Source: Spirochaetota bacterium (lineage in GTDB: Bacteria; Spirochaetota; UBA4802; UB4802). Taken from it: a stretch of 36,370 nucleotides of DNA. Positions 24,459 to 32,734 of this stretch are shown here, piece after piece. The stretch lies in assembly GCA_018399855.1 (NCBI GenBank), contig JAGYNX010000002.1, positions 1 to 36,370 on the forward strand, read 5' to 3'. The translations under genes and the position numbers were made by a program. The notes under the pieces are model-generated. The model was given only the letters and a program-made list of their open reading frames with translations. It did not search any database and was not told the origin of the DNA. Every line of letters starts with the position of its first letter. Position 1 is the stretch's first letter.

Positions 24459-25994
24459 ATGGAAGAGAATTCATTGGCATATTCACTGGACAAAGCCAGG
24501 AACGGGGCACCAACCCTTTCTGTCATTGATGAATCAGGTTCACGTGTCTACCTGCACAGCCGCTATGACCCCGCAAGGGAAGCCGGTGTTGCGGCAGAAA
24601 GCATCGACCCTGCCCGGTATGATGTGCTGGTGGTGCTGGGAACAGGTCTTGGATATCACCTTACACCGGTTCTTGAATCCATTGACAGGTATCGACAGGT
24701 GCTCCTGGTAGAATACCTTGATATTCAGGGTGAAATAGCAGAAAATTTTACCTGTCCAGCCCTGTTACACAACAGTAATGTACACCTCATCTCCGGCCAG
24801 CATGCCGGCACGGTGCTTGAATTTCTTTCTGCAACACTTGATTTTGACAATGCCAGGGGGATTCAGGTGTATGAACACCCCCCTTCTATACGTGCCTTTT
24901 CCCGTTACTATGACGAGATTCGACAGGCACTGGGTAATCTTATCACCCGTAAATCCGGTAATCTTATCACCCGCATGTCGCTGGGGTGGAAGTACCTGAA
25001 AAACGGGCTCATGAACCTGCAGCAACTGTCACGTGTATTTCCAGTAGCCGCGTTATATAACACTTTTAATGATATGCCTGCAATCATTCTTATACCCGGT
25101 CCATCCCTTGACAGCCACCTGTCCCTCATTGCCCGCAGTCAGCAGCATGTGTACATAATCGCCGTGGATTCTGCCCTGCACTCCTGTAGGGCATTCGGTA
25201 TTGTGCCGGATGTATGCCTTTCGATTGATCCACAGTCACAGGTAAACGCCCACACATTCAACTGGAATAATACCGATACTATTCATGTGCGGGCGGCAAC
25301 GTCACATCCTGCCACCATGGGGTACCCGTATACCTTTTTGTCCCTTAACAGCCACCCCACGGCACAGGCCATCGAGGAGATGTACCCACGCGTCATCGGT
25401 TCGGTTGACAGCAAAACGGGAACGGTTGCAGGGGATGCCATACTATTTGCCGAAAAAGCGGGCTTTGATCCCGTACTGATAACGGGACTTGATTTCTCAT
25501 TTCCCGGTTTAAAGATTTACGCATCTGACAGCCAGTACCAGCACACCTACAGGACCCGGGCAAACCGTGTATTGACCGCTCCCGGCCTTAACATGGAATA
25601 CATCATGCAGTCATCCGGAGGTATCATCCGCGACGGCCTGCACACCAGGAAATCATTTCTTCAGTACATGGATACTATTGAATCACTGGCCGGTGATACC
25701 GGCAACACGGTATACCAGTCGCATGGGCCCGGGCTGGCTCTGAAATCCATACAGGGCACAGACCCCGCTGAATTCATTCGCAGCTACGCCCGGGTTACAC
25801 TATCGAAAAAATCGTATTGTAACCGGCTCTTGACGGGTTTACAGCCCCTTGACAGGACAGTATCCCTGCAGGAGATTAGCAGAGTTTTCACAGACCACAC
25901 CATACAGACCCGTATTATTAACGAATCACTCCATAACCCGGAAAAAAAGATGAGGGCAAAGGCATTGCGTTTATTTTATGATTTTACAAAGTAA
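24459..25994 (+). CDS. DUF115 / Maf-like protein (putative glycosyltransferase)
   Basis: A 511-residue protein with the central DUF115 domain (MptE-like / motility accessory factor). Motifs are IILIPGPSLDSHL (about 211-223), YIIAVDSALHSCRAFGIVPD, LSIDPQ, then SVDSKTGTVAGDAILFAEK and LITGLDFSFPG. Maf proteins transfer nonulosonic sugars to flagellin and other family members are pterin kinases, so the exact reaction is open; flagellin glycosylation is the favoured guess. No flagellar gene is in the window. An 8-residue tandem duplication GNLITRKS/GNLITRMS (24933-24980) sits at about residues 159-174. No Shine-Dalgarno precedes the ATG at 24459; a TTG five codons later, preceded by GGAAGAG, is an alternative start. 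coaE follows after 23 bases. Confidence 0.85.
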   Translation: MEENSLAYSLDKARNGAPTLSVIDESGSRVYLHSRYDPAREAGVAAESIDPARYDVLVVLGTGLGYHLTPVLESIDRYRQVLLVEYLDIQGEIAENFTCPALLHNSNVHLISGQHAGTVLEFLSATLDFDNARGIQVYEHPPSIRAFSRYYDEIRQALGNLITRKSGNLITRMSLGWKYLKNGLMNLQQLSRVFPVAALYNTFNDMPAIILIPGPSLDSHLSLIARSQQHVYIIAVDSALHSCRAFGIVPDVCLSIDPQSQVNAHTFNWNNTDTIHVRAATSHPATMGYPYTFLSLNSHPTAQAIEEMYPRVIGSVDSKTGTVAGDAILFAEKAGFDPVLITGLDFSFPGLKIYASDSQYQHTYRTRANRVLTAPGLNMEYIMQSSGGIIRDGLHTRKSFLQYMDTIESLAGDTGNTVYQSHGPGLALKSIQGTDPAEFIRSYARVTLSKKSYCNRLLTGLQPLDRTVSLQEISRVFTDHTIQTRIINESLHNPEKKMRAKALRLFYDFTK

Positions 25995-26017
25995 TTTTCT
26001 ATACACAGGAGAAAAAA

Positions 26018-26614
26018 ATGAAAGTGGGAGTAACAGGAATTTTTGCATCTGGTAAGGGCACCGTATGCGGGATGTTCGAAGAGCTTGGCGCTATTGTCAT
26101 CGATACCGATATTCTGGCCCGGGACGTGGTGGCTCCCGGAACCGGTGGATTACAGAAACTGGTAGAGAAATTCGGAGATGATATCGTGAGCGAAGATGGT
26201 CAACTCAATCGCCGCTACCTGGCAAACGTGGTTTTTAAAGATGATCAGAAAGTGCAGCAGTTAAACAGCATTACCCATCCATTAATTCTGCAAAGAGCCA
26301 TGGATATCGTCGAAGAAAATCCCGGATGCATATTCATGATCAACACCCCCCTGCTGTTTGAGAGCGGTTTTGACCGGTTCATGGATTCAAATATAGTGGT
26401 AGTAGCCGAAACCGACCAGGTGCTCGACCGGGGAGTGAAGCGTGACGGTATATCCAGGGAGGAGATACAGGAAAGATTGAAATACCAAATTTCACTCAAT
26501 GAAAAGAAAAAATTGGCCGATTATGTAATAGATAACTCAGGTACACCCGAAAATACCAGGAAACAGGTAGAAGAAATATGGAACATTTTGAATATGAAAA
26601 GCAAAAACCGGTAA
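26018..26614 (+). CDS. coaE: Dephospho-CoA kinase
   Basis: Final step of coenzyme A synthesis: ATP-dependent 3'-phosphorylation of dephospho-CoA. The 198-residue protein has the P-loop GIFASGKGTV at residues 7-16, the DTDILARDVV substrate region, NRRYLANVVF, and the ITHPLI block typical of CoaE. The P-loop reads ASGKG where GSGKS is usual. AGGAG lies 7 bases before the ATG. It is 23 bases after the DUF115 gene and overlaps the SPOR gene by 37 bases, so all three probably form one transcript. Confidence 0.94.
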   Translation: MKVGVTGIFASGKGTVCGMFEELGAIVIDTDILARDVVAPGTGGLQKLVEKFGDDIVSEDGQLNRRYLANVVFKDDQKVQQLNSITHPLILQRAMDIVEENPGCIFMINTPLLFESGFDRFMDSNIVVVAETDQVLDRGVKRDGISREEIQERLKYQISLNEKKKLADYVIDNSGTPENTRKQVEEIWNILNMKSKNR

Positions 26615-27393
26615 AGGAGAAGAGTGTCTACCTCCTTCACCTTGATGCGCCGAGAATAATTATCATATGCTCGGTTGTTATCGGTATCGTGATTGTCACC
26701 TTCCTGCTGGGAATGAATTTGAGCGGTAATAAAGGCCCCTCCAGTATGGCTTCCGGGGAAAATACACTTTTACCTCCCGGACTGGAAGATGGATCTTTTA
26801 ACTCGCTGCCGGGTGAATCATCACTTCTGGATTCTTCAACTAATCCCCTGATCATGGACCAGGAAAAGGAAAACATGCTTATGCCAGGTCATGATAAAGA
26901 TTCAGGGGACATAGATAAAAGTGGAAAAAATATCGCCGATTCAGGAAAGGATAGCGGGGATACAGAGGATGTTCTCAACCGTGAGGTTATTGAACAGGTG
27001 GTGCCTCCAAAGAAGATCGAACCCGAAAAAAAATCCAGTGCACCAAAAAAATCTAAAAAAATTGCACGTAGTGAAAATCCCAAAAAAACCACCCGAAAAA
27101 AGAAAGTTGTAGAGGTTTCCTCTACCCACAAAAAACCCGTACACAAGGCAATACCAAGGGGCCAGTACGTGATTCAGGTCGCCTCATTTGATACCAGCAC
27201 AAAAGCATCAAGTGAAGTTGGCCGGCTGAAGCGACTTCGATTTGACGCCTTCATTGACAGGGCAAAAGTGAGCGGGAAAACTTTTTACAGGGTACGAATT
27301 GGCCCCATACCATCAAAGACACGGGCCATCTCAATGCTGAATAATATACAGGAAATGGAACGATACCGCACCAGTTACATGGTGCAGGAATAA
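26578..27393 (+). CDS. Membrane-anchored SPOR-domain protein
   Basis: A 271-residue bitopic protein: a cytoplasmic head of about 26 residues, one membrane segment (about 27-46), a long low-complexity periplasmic linker with acidic/Ser/Gly then Lys-rich parts, and a C-terminal SPOR domain (about 198-270: YVIQVASFDTSTKASSEV, RVRIGPIPSKTRAISMLN). SPOR domains bind glycan strands denuded of peptides, usually at the division septum (cf. FtsN, DedD), so a role in septal peptidoglycan is inferred. The start at 26578 lies within coaE (37-bp overlap) and is needed to include the membrane anchor; the ribosome site is poor, suggesting translational coupling. Confidence 0.9.
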   Translation: MEHFEYEKQKPVKEKSVYLLHLDAPRIIIICSVVIGIVIVTFLLGMNLSGNKGPSSMASGENTLLPPGLEDGSFNSLPGESSLLDSSTNPLIMDQEKENMLMPGHDKDSGDIDKSGKNIADSGKDSGDTEDVLNREVIEQVVPPKKIEPEKKSSAPKKSKKIARSENPKKTTRKKKVVEVSSTHKKPVHKAIPRGQYVIQVASFDTSTKASSEVGRLKRLRFDAFIDRAKVSGKTFYRVRIGPIPSKTRAISMLNNIQEMERYRTSYMVQE

Positions 27394-27402
27394 AATACAT
27401 AC

Positions 27403-27622
27403 TTCACCACAGAGGCACAGAGTTACAGAGTTATTATTTCAAAAAATTAATAGCAGAGAGACGTTAAGTCTGTGATGATCGCAAAGTAAAAAAAAACAAG
27501 GGGTTTAAGCCCCTTGTTTTGTATGAATAAATTCTATATCTCTTTACGTACTTAGCGTCCCTTGCGCCTCTGCGGTAATCCTTTTACATATAACCCCTGT
27601 GTCTCTGTACCTCTGTGGTAAA
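27403..27622. repeat. Fold-back element of the CCACAGAGG repeat family
   Basis: Terminal inverted repeats of 20 bases, 27403-27422 and 27603-27622, differ at two positions. The inner right half also contains the AAAGGATTACCGCAGAGGCGC block seen in copies 1 and 2. The element fills almost the whole gap between the SPOR gene and gyrA and encloses the terminator at 27493-27520. No ORF is inside. Confidence 0.75.
27493..27520. terminator. Bidirectional rho-independent terminator (gyrA and SPOR genes)
   Basis: An 11-bp stem (AAAACAAGGGG, 27493-27503, with 27510-27520) and 6-base loop. On the minus strand it is followed by U-rich sequence (nine consecutive T from 27496 down to 27488, partly within the stem), on the plus strand by TTTTG. 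It lies 112 bases beyond gyrA and 99 beyond the SPOR gene. Confidence 0.85.
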
Positions 27623-27632
27623 CCCCATCAGG

Positions 27633-30116
27633 TTATTCTTTTTCTTCGAAGATTACCGCGAAATCTATAACCGCGTCATCATCGTCTATGCTGAGCAGGG
27701 TGACCCCCATCGTGGTTCTCCCCTGTGTTGATACATCCTTTGCAAGAAGGCGTATGGTCATACCTTTTCTTGAGGCAATGATTATCTCGTCTTCCGGAAA
27801 AACGGTATGAATTCCCACCGCGTTTCCATTTTTTGCCCCCTTCTTGAAGTAAGTCATTCCTTTACCACCCCGTCCCCTGGTGGCGAAGTTCTTATAGCTT
27901 ACCTTCTTCCCGAAACCTTTTTCTGTTACCATGAAAAGGTCTGCTTTCAGGTTTACCACGTCTATGCCAATAATTTCGTCATCCTTTGCAAGGCGCATAC
28001 CTATTATACCTGCAGAGTTTCGGCCCATGGAGCGCATCTTGGATATATTGGTACGCAGAAGCAATCCATGGCTGGTTGCGATAACCACGTCATCATTCAT
28101 ATGCACATACTTCACATCTACCAGTTCATCATCTTTTTTCAGGTTCAGGGCTATAATTCCACCCTTCTTGGCATTGGCAAAATCCTTTACCGCGGTCTTT
28201 TTCATAATGCCATGCCGTGTAACCATGCAGAGAAAGTCTTCATCGTTAAAATCAGGAACAGCACATATGGCGGTAATATTCTCCTGGCTTGAAAGGTTGA
28301 TGATGCCCTTCAACGATTTACCCCTGCTGGTTTTAGACGCAACCGGTATTTCATATATTTTCATACCGAATATCTTTCCCTTGTTGGAAAACAAGAACAG
28401 TGTATCATGGGTGGAAGCAATACTCATCTTCGAAATATAATCTTCCCGCTTCAAGGCGGCCCCGGTTACTCCTTTTCCGCCCCGACGCTGCTTTTTAAAC
28501 GTATCAACCGGAAGCCTGCGAATAAAACCATCATTGGAAATGGTAATAACCATGTCTTCTTCCGCGATAAGGTCTTCAACATCGAAACTTGTGGTAGCAT
28601 CTCCACCTGCCAGTATCTCGGTTTTCCTGGGATTACTGTACTTATTTTTTATTTCCTGAAGCTCTTCTTTTATGATGTTTAGAATTTTTTTATCACTTTT
28701 TAATATAGCCTTGAGTTCTGCAATAAGCTTCATCAGTTGCTTCAATTCATCCACAATCTTCTGTACTTCAAGACTTGTAAGGCGCTGCAATCTCATATCA
28801 AGAATAGCTTTTGCCTGCACATCAGAAAACTTGAAACGTTTGATAAGGTTTTTACTGGCTTCATCAACTGTCTTTGATGCCCTTATGATCTTAATTACTT
28901 CGTCAATATTATCAAGGGCTATCTTCAGTCCTTCAAGTATATGGGCACGTTCTTCAGCTTTTCTTAGCTCATACTGGGTACGCCGTACAATAACGGTTTT
29001 CCGGTGCAGAATGTAATGGGACAGCACCTCCTTCAAGTTAAGCATCCTGGGTTCACCGTTCACCAGTGCCATCATGTTCACACCAAAGGTGGATTGTAAC
29101 TGGGTATGCTTGTACAGCTGGTTTATTATTATACTGCTATTGGCGTCCTTCTTAAGACCGATCACAATTCGAAGACCGGTTCTATCAGATTCATCCCGCA
29201 GTTCATTTATACCCTCTAACAACTTGTTGTTCACCATGTCTGCGATACGGGCAATCAGTGAAGCCTTGTTTACCTGGTAGGGAAGTTCTGTTACAATTAC
29301 ATACTCCTTGTTCCGTTTCCCTTCCTCTACATCCAGCCTGGAACGAACGATAACACTTCCCTTACCTTTCGTGTAAGCCTTGTAAATGCCATCGGTACCC
29401 ATGATTATGGCCCCTGTGGGAAAGTCGGGACCCTTTATTATTTTCATCAATTGTTTCGGGGTGATATCCGGATCATCAATAAGAGAAATTGTACCGTCAA
29501 TTATCTCCCCAAGGTTATGAGGAGGAATATTGGTAGCCATGCCAACAGCGATACCGGATGATCCGTTTACCAGGAGGTTAGGAAAAGCAGATGGAAGAAC
29601 CACTGGTTCCTGCCTGGTCTCGTCAAAGTTTGGAATAAAATCAACCGTTTCCTTATCTATGTCCTTGAGTAATTCCTGGGCAATGGCGGTAAGGCGAGCC
29701 TCGGTGTACCGGTACGCGGCGGCGGGGTCACCATCAACCGAACCGAAGTTACCCTGCCCGTCAACAAGCCGGTGACGCATTGAAAAATTCTGGGCAAGCC
29801 TTACAATGGTGTCATATATTGCTGCATCACCATGGGGGTGAAAGTTACCAATAACTTCACCCACGATCTTCGCCGACTTTACATACGGTCTATCGTTTCT
29901 CCACGCCCGTTCATTCATGGCATGAAGAATTCGCCGGTGAACCGGTTTCAACCCATCCCGCACGTCAGGAAGGGCTCGACCGGCGATTACGCTCATGGCA
30001 TAATCCAGGTATGAGCGCTTCATTGAGTCTTCTATCTCGACATTATACACCTTTGTAAAAAGATCACCCTGCTCGTTATCTTTTTTCTTATCTTTACTAT
30101 TACCTTTTTCAGCCAC
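27633..30116 (-). CDS. gyrA: DNA gyrase subunit A
   Basis: Breakage-reunion subunit of DNA gyrase. The 827-residue protein has a Lys-rich N-terminal extension of about 20 residues, then the winged-helix core with catalytic Tyr137 in AAAYRYTEAR, a coiled-coil tower and the six-bladed C-terminal domain. The GyrA box QRRGGKG marks it as GyrA rather than ParC. The quinolone region reads HPHGDAAIYD: Ala98 replaces the common Ser (E. coli Ser83), while Asp102 (E. coli Asp87) is kept. It starts with GTG at 30116, with GGAG 10 bases upstream. It follows gyrB by 113 bases on the same strand. Confidence 0.98.
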   Translation of the reverse strand: MAEKGNSKDKKKDNEQGDLFTKVYNVEIEDSMKRSYLDYAMSVIAGRALPDVRDGLKPVHRRILHAMNERAWRNDRPYVKSAKIVGEVIGNFHPHGDAAIYDTIVRLAQNFSMRHRLVDGQGNFGSVDGDPAAAYRYTEARLTAIAQELLKDIDKETVDFIPNFDETRQEPVVLPSAFPNLLVNGSSGIAVGMATNIPPHNLGEIIDGTISLIDDPDITPKQLMKIIKGPDFPTGAIIMGTDGIYKAYTKGKGSVIVRSRLDVEEGKRNKEYVIVTELPYQVNKASLIARIADMVNNKLLEGINELRDESDRTGLRIVIGLKKDANSSIIINQLYKHTQLQSTFGVNMMALVNGEPRMLNLKEVLSHYILHRKTVIVRRTQYELRKAEERAHILEGLKIALDNIDEVIKIIRASKTVDEASKNLIKRFKFSDVQAKAILDMRLQRLTSLEVQKIVDELKQLMKLIAELKAILKSDKKILNIIKEELQEIKNKYSNPRKTEILAGGDATTSFDVEDLIAEEDMVITISNDGFIRRLPVDTFKKQRRGGKGVTGAALKREDYISKMSIASTHDTLFLFSNKGKIFGMKIYEIPVASKTSRGKSLKGIINLSSQENITAICAVPDFNDEDFLCMVTRHGIMKKTAVKDFANAKKGGIIALNLKKDDELVDVKYVHMNDDVVIATSHGLLLRTNISKMRSMGRNSAGIIGMRLAKDDEIIGIDVVNLKADLFMVTEKGFGKKVSYKNFATRGRGGKGMTYFKKGAKNGNAVGIHTVFPEDEIIIASRKGMTIRLLAKDVSTQGRTTMGVTLLSIDDDDAVIDFAVIFEEKE

Positions 30117-30229
30117 GACAGATTAACTCCAATATATAAAAAAATTATTTCTAATAGAACCACCTGAACATTTTCACACAGAATAAACGTACCCGTGTAA
30201 CGGTTGGTCACCCTGGTTAGCTGTGAATT

Positions 30230-32134
30230 TTACAGGTCGAGGTTCTGCACGTGTTTTGCGTTATCCTCGATGAACTTTCTCCGGGGTTCAACCGCATCAC
30301 CCATTAGTATGGAAAATGTCTCCTCGGCTTCTACCTCATCTTCAAGTGTTACTTTCAGCATCATGCGCTTTTCTGGATCCATGGTTGTTTCCCATAGCTG
30401 GTCAGGATTCATCTCACCAAGACCTTTATACCGCTGCATGCTGACTTTTGATGTATTCCTGTCATATTCACTGAACAACCTGTCCCTTTCTTCATCATTG
30501 AACACGTAATGAACCTCTTTACCTATCCGTATATTGTACAACGGTGGCTGCGCAATATAGAGATACCCGTTACGTATAAGATCCGGCATATATCGGAAGA
30601 AGAAAGTTAACAGTAATGTTCGAATATGTGAACCGTCAACATCGGCGTCTGTCATTATTATTATTTTGTGATAGCGTGCCCTGCTTATGTCAAAATCGTT
30701 TTCCCCTATGCCCGAACCTATGGCAGTTATGATAGTCTTTATTTCCTCGTTTGACAGTACCTTGTCAAGACGGGCCTTTTCGACGTTAAGAATTTTACCC
30801 TTGAGGGGCAAAATTGCCTGAAACCGCCTGTCCCTGCCCTGTTTGGCCGAACCACCGGCAGAATCACCCTCAACAAGGTACAGCTCAGTCTGTGAAGGAT
30901 CCCTCTCTGAACAATCCGAAAGTTTTCCAGGCAGTGTGTCTGTTTCAAGGGCGCTCTTTCTCCTGGTAAGGTCTCGTGCCTTTCTTGCGGCTATACGGGC
31001 ATGGGCGCTCTGAATACATTTTTCAAGAATTTTTCTGACAACCTGGGGGTTCTCCTCGAAAAAATATACCAGGTTTTCATGAACAGCCGATTCAACCAAT
31101 CCTTTAACTTCACCGTTTCCAAGCTTCATCTTCGTCTGTCCCTCGAACTGGGGGTTTGGAAGTTTTACGCTTATTATAGATACGAGCCCTTCCCGCACAT
31201 CATCGCCGGAAAGCTGGGCTAATTTTTTTTCATAGCCTTCTTTCTTGAGAAAATCATTCAACACACGGGTAAGAGCTGATCTAAACCCTATCAGGTGTGT
31301 CCCCCCTTCCCTTGTATTTATATTGTTGGCATAAGTAAAAATTGTTTCTGTGTAGGCATCAATATATTCAATTACAACCTCAATATCCACATCGTTCTTT
31401 TCACTGTGAAAATATATGGGTTTTTTCGTAATGGAGGTCTTTGTTTCGGTAAGGTGCTGCACAAAAGATATAATACCACCTTTAAACTGAAACACGTTCT
31501 CTTTACCCTTTCCCCGGTCATCACGAAGTATTATCTTTATACCGGCATTCAGAAAGGCAAGTTCCCGAAGGCGTTTTGAAAGGGTATCAAAATTAAAATC
31601 AAGGTCAGTAAAAATTTCTGTATCAGGTTTAAACCAGATCCTTGTCCCGGTTTTTTTCGATGCCCCTGCTTCTTTTACCTTGCTTTTTGGAATTCCCCGC
31701 ACATAGTTCTGTGTATACTTTTTATTATTTCTTGATACTTCAACATCGAGAGTTTCAGAAAGGGCGTTCACAACAGAAATACCCACACCATGAAGACCGC
31801 CGGATACCTTGTATGTTTTATTGTCAAATTTTCCGCCCGCATGCAGCTTCGTCATGACAATCTCAAGGGCAGACTTTTTATATACCGAATGCATCTCCAC
31901 CGGTATTCCCCGCCCGTTATCTATAACCTCGATTGAATTATCACTGCGTATTGTCACCACGATGGTATCACAGTGTCCCGCAAGTGCTTCGTCTATTGAG
32001 TTGTCCACCACCTCGTATACCAGGTGATGAAGCCCGTTTCCATCAGTAGAACCGATATACATCGCCGGTCTTTTTCTTACCGCTTCAAGTCCCTCAAGAA
32101 CTTGAATTTTATCTGCACCATATTCCTTACTCAT
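30230..32134 (-). CDS. gyrB: DNA gyrase subunit B
   Basis: ATPase subunit of gyrase. It is a 634-residue, short-type GyrB without the extra C-terminal-half insert of the E. coli protein. GHKL ATP-binding motifs: VVDNSIDEALAG, DNGRGIPV, and GGLHGVGISVVNALS. The TOPRIM domain has EGDSAGGSAKQGRDR and DADVDGSHI. The QRYKGLGEMNPDQLWETTM block precedes the C-terminus. The ATG at 32134 has GGAG 8 bases upstream; an in-frame ATG at 32152 is less likely. Its start overlaps the last 8 bases of the remB-like gene, so it belongs to the dnaN-recF-gyrB run. Confidence 0.98.
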   Translation of the reverse strand: MSKEYGADKIQVLEGLEAVRKRPAMYIGSTDGNGLHHLVYEVVDNSIDEALAGHCDTIVVTIRSDNSIEVIDNGRGIPVEMHSVYKKSALEIVMTKLHAGGKFDNKTYKVSGGLHGVGISVVNALSETLDVEVSRNNKKYTQNYVRGIPKSKVKEAGASKKTGTRIWFKPDTEIFTDLDFNFDTLSKRLRELAFLNAGIKIILRDDRGKGKENVFQFKGGIISFVQHLTETKTSITKKPIYFHSEKNDVDIEVVIEYIDAYTETIFTYANNINTREGGTHLIGFRSALTRVLNDFLKKEGYEKKLAQLSGDDVREGLVSIISVKLPNPQFEGQTKMKLGNGEVKGLVESAVHENLVYFFEENPQVVRKILEKCIQSAHARIAARKARDLTRRKSALETDTLPGKLSDCSERDPSQTELYLVEGDSAGGSAKQGRDRRFQAILPLKGKILNVEKARLDKVLSNEEIKTIITAIGSGIGENDFDISRARYHKIIIMTDADVDGSHIRTLLLTFFFRYMPDLIRNGYLYIAQPPLYNIRIGKEVHYVFNDEERDRLFSEYDRNTSKVSMQRYKGLGEMNPDQLWETTMDPEKRMMLKVTLEDEVEAEETFSILMGDAVEPRRKFIEDNAKHVQNLDL

Positions 32135-32369
32135 CTGCTCTACTCCACACACAGTCTTTATTAATATTAATTCGCTTAATTACGGTAAATGAACTCACGC
32201 CACTTGTAATAATTGTATCCATGGTGTCAATAACAACCGTTTTCACACCATCTTCAAGGTGCCCCATATAGCGTACGTTTTCTTCTGACATGGAAATGGT
32301 TTCAGCATTAAAAATTCCTACGATATTTTTGTCAGATATTACTTTTCTTTCACCCACATGTATAAACAT
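32127..32369 (-). CDS. remB: DUF370 / RemB-like small protein
   Basis: An 80-residue protein of the DUF370 (RemA/RemB) family: MFIHVGERKVISDKNIVGIFNAETIS, given here in two pieces, MFIHVGERKVI and NIVGIFNAETIS, followed by SSFTVIKRININ near the end. RemA is a DNA-binding activator of matrix genes in Bacillus, and RemB (YaaB) lies between recF and gyrB there, the same place as here. Synteny is therefore the main reason for the symbol. AGAGG lies a few bases before the ATG. It overlaps gyrB by 8 bases and follows the DUF721 gene after 2 bases. Its role outside Bacillus is unknown. Confidence 0.82.
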   Translation of the reverse strand: MFIHVGERKVISDKNIVGIFNAETISMSEENVRYMGHLEDGVKTVVIDTMDTIITSGVSSFTVIKRININKDCVWSRADE

Positions 32370-32371
32370 GG

Positions 32372-32734
32372 CTACCTCTTCCTGAAACCCTTACCCTGCG
32401 TGCTATTCCCCTCTATCCGTTCTATGTCTGTTCGCATATGTTGTATCATCACAAGCTTATGTTTCTCCTGTAAAGAGGCAATGATACTGTTTTGTATCAT
32501 TGCTAACTCGTTGGCATACACCGGATGATCAACGCTTACGTACAGGGTACTTTTAATTATTTTCTTGGGGACAGAATGAGTTGCGATTATTTCTCCAACA
32601 ACATCGGGCCATACTACCTGTATCTGTCCCAAAACATACTCTTCGTCAAGATTAAAATCATGAATAACAGAGGAAAGCAGGGATTTAAACGACCTGGTTC
32701 TGTATTCCCTTTTCTCACCCAGCCTGAATCTCAT
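32372..32734 (-). CDS. DUF721 / DciA-like protein
   Basis: A 120-residue protein of the DUF721 family, with the VVWPDVVGEIIATHSVPKKI block and LYVSVDHPVYANELA, typical of the DciA core (a KH-like fold). DciA is the ancestral loader of the replicative helicase in many bacteria lacking DnaC or DnaI, and DUF721 genes commonly lie beside recF or gyrB. The loader function here is inferred from family and position. The ATG overlaps the recF stop in an ATGA (4-base overlap), so translation is coupled. The C-terminus is basic (QGKGFRKR). Confidence 0.88.
   Translation of the reverse strand: MRFRLGEKREYRTRSFKSLLSSVIHDFNLDEEYVLGQIQVVWPDVVGEIIATHSVPKKIIKSTLYVSVDHPVYANELAMIQNSIIASLQEKHKLVMIQHMRTDIERIEGNSTQGKGFRKR

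Noticed and set aside
27931..28440. Long plus-strand ORF (169 codons) opposite gyrA
   Set aside because: It is antisense to conserved GyrA sequence, has no ribosome site and reads as low-quality sequence; the gyrA frame explains the coding signal.
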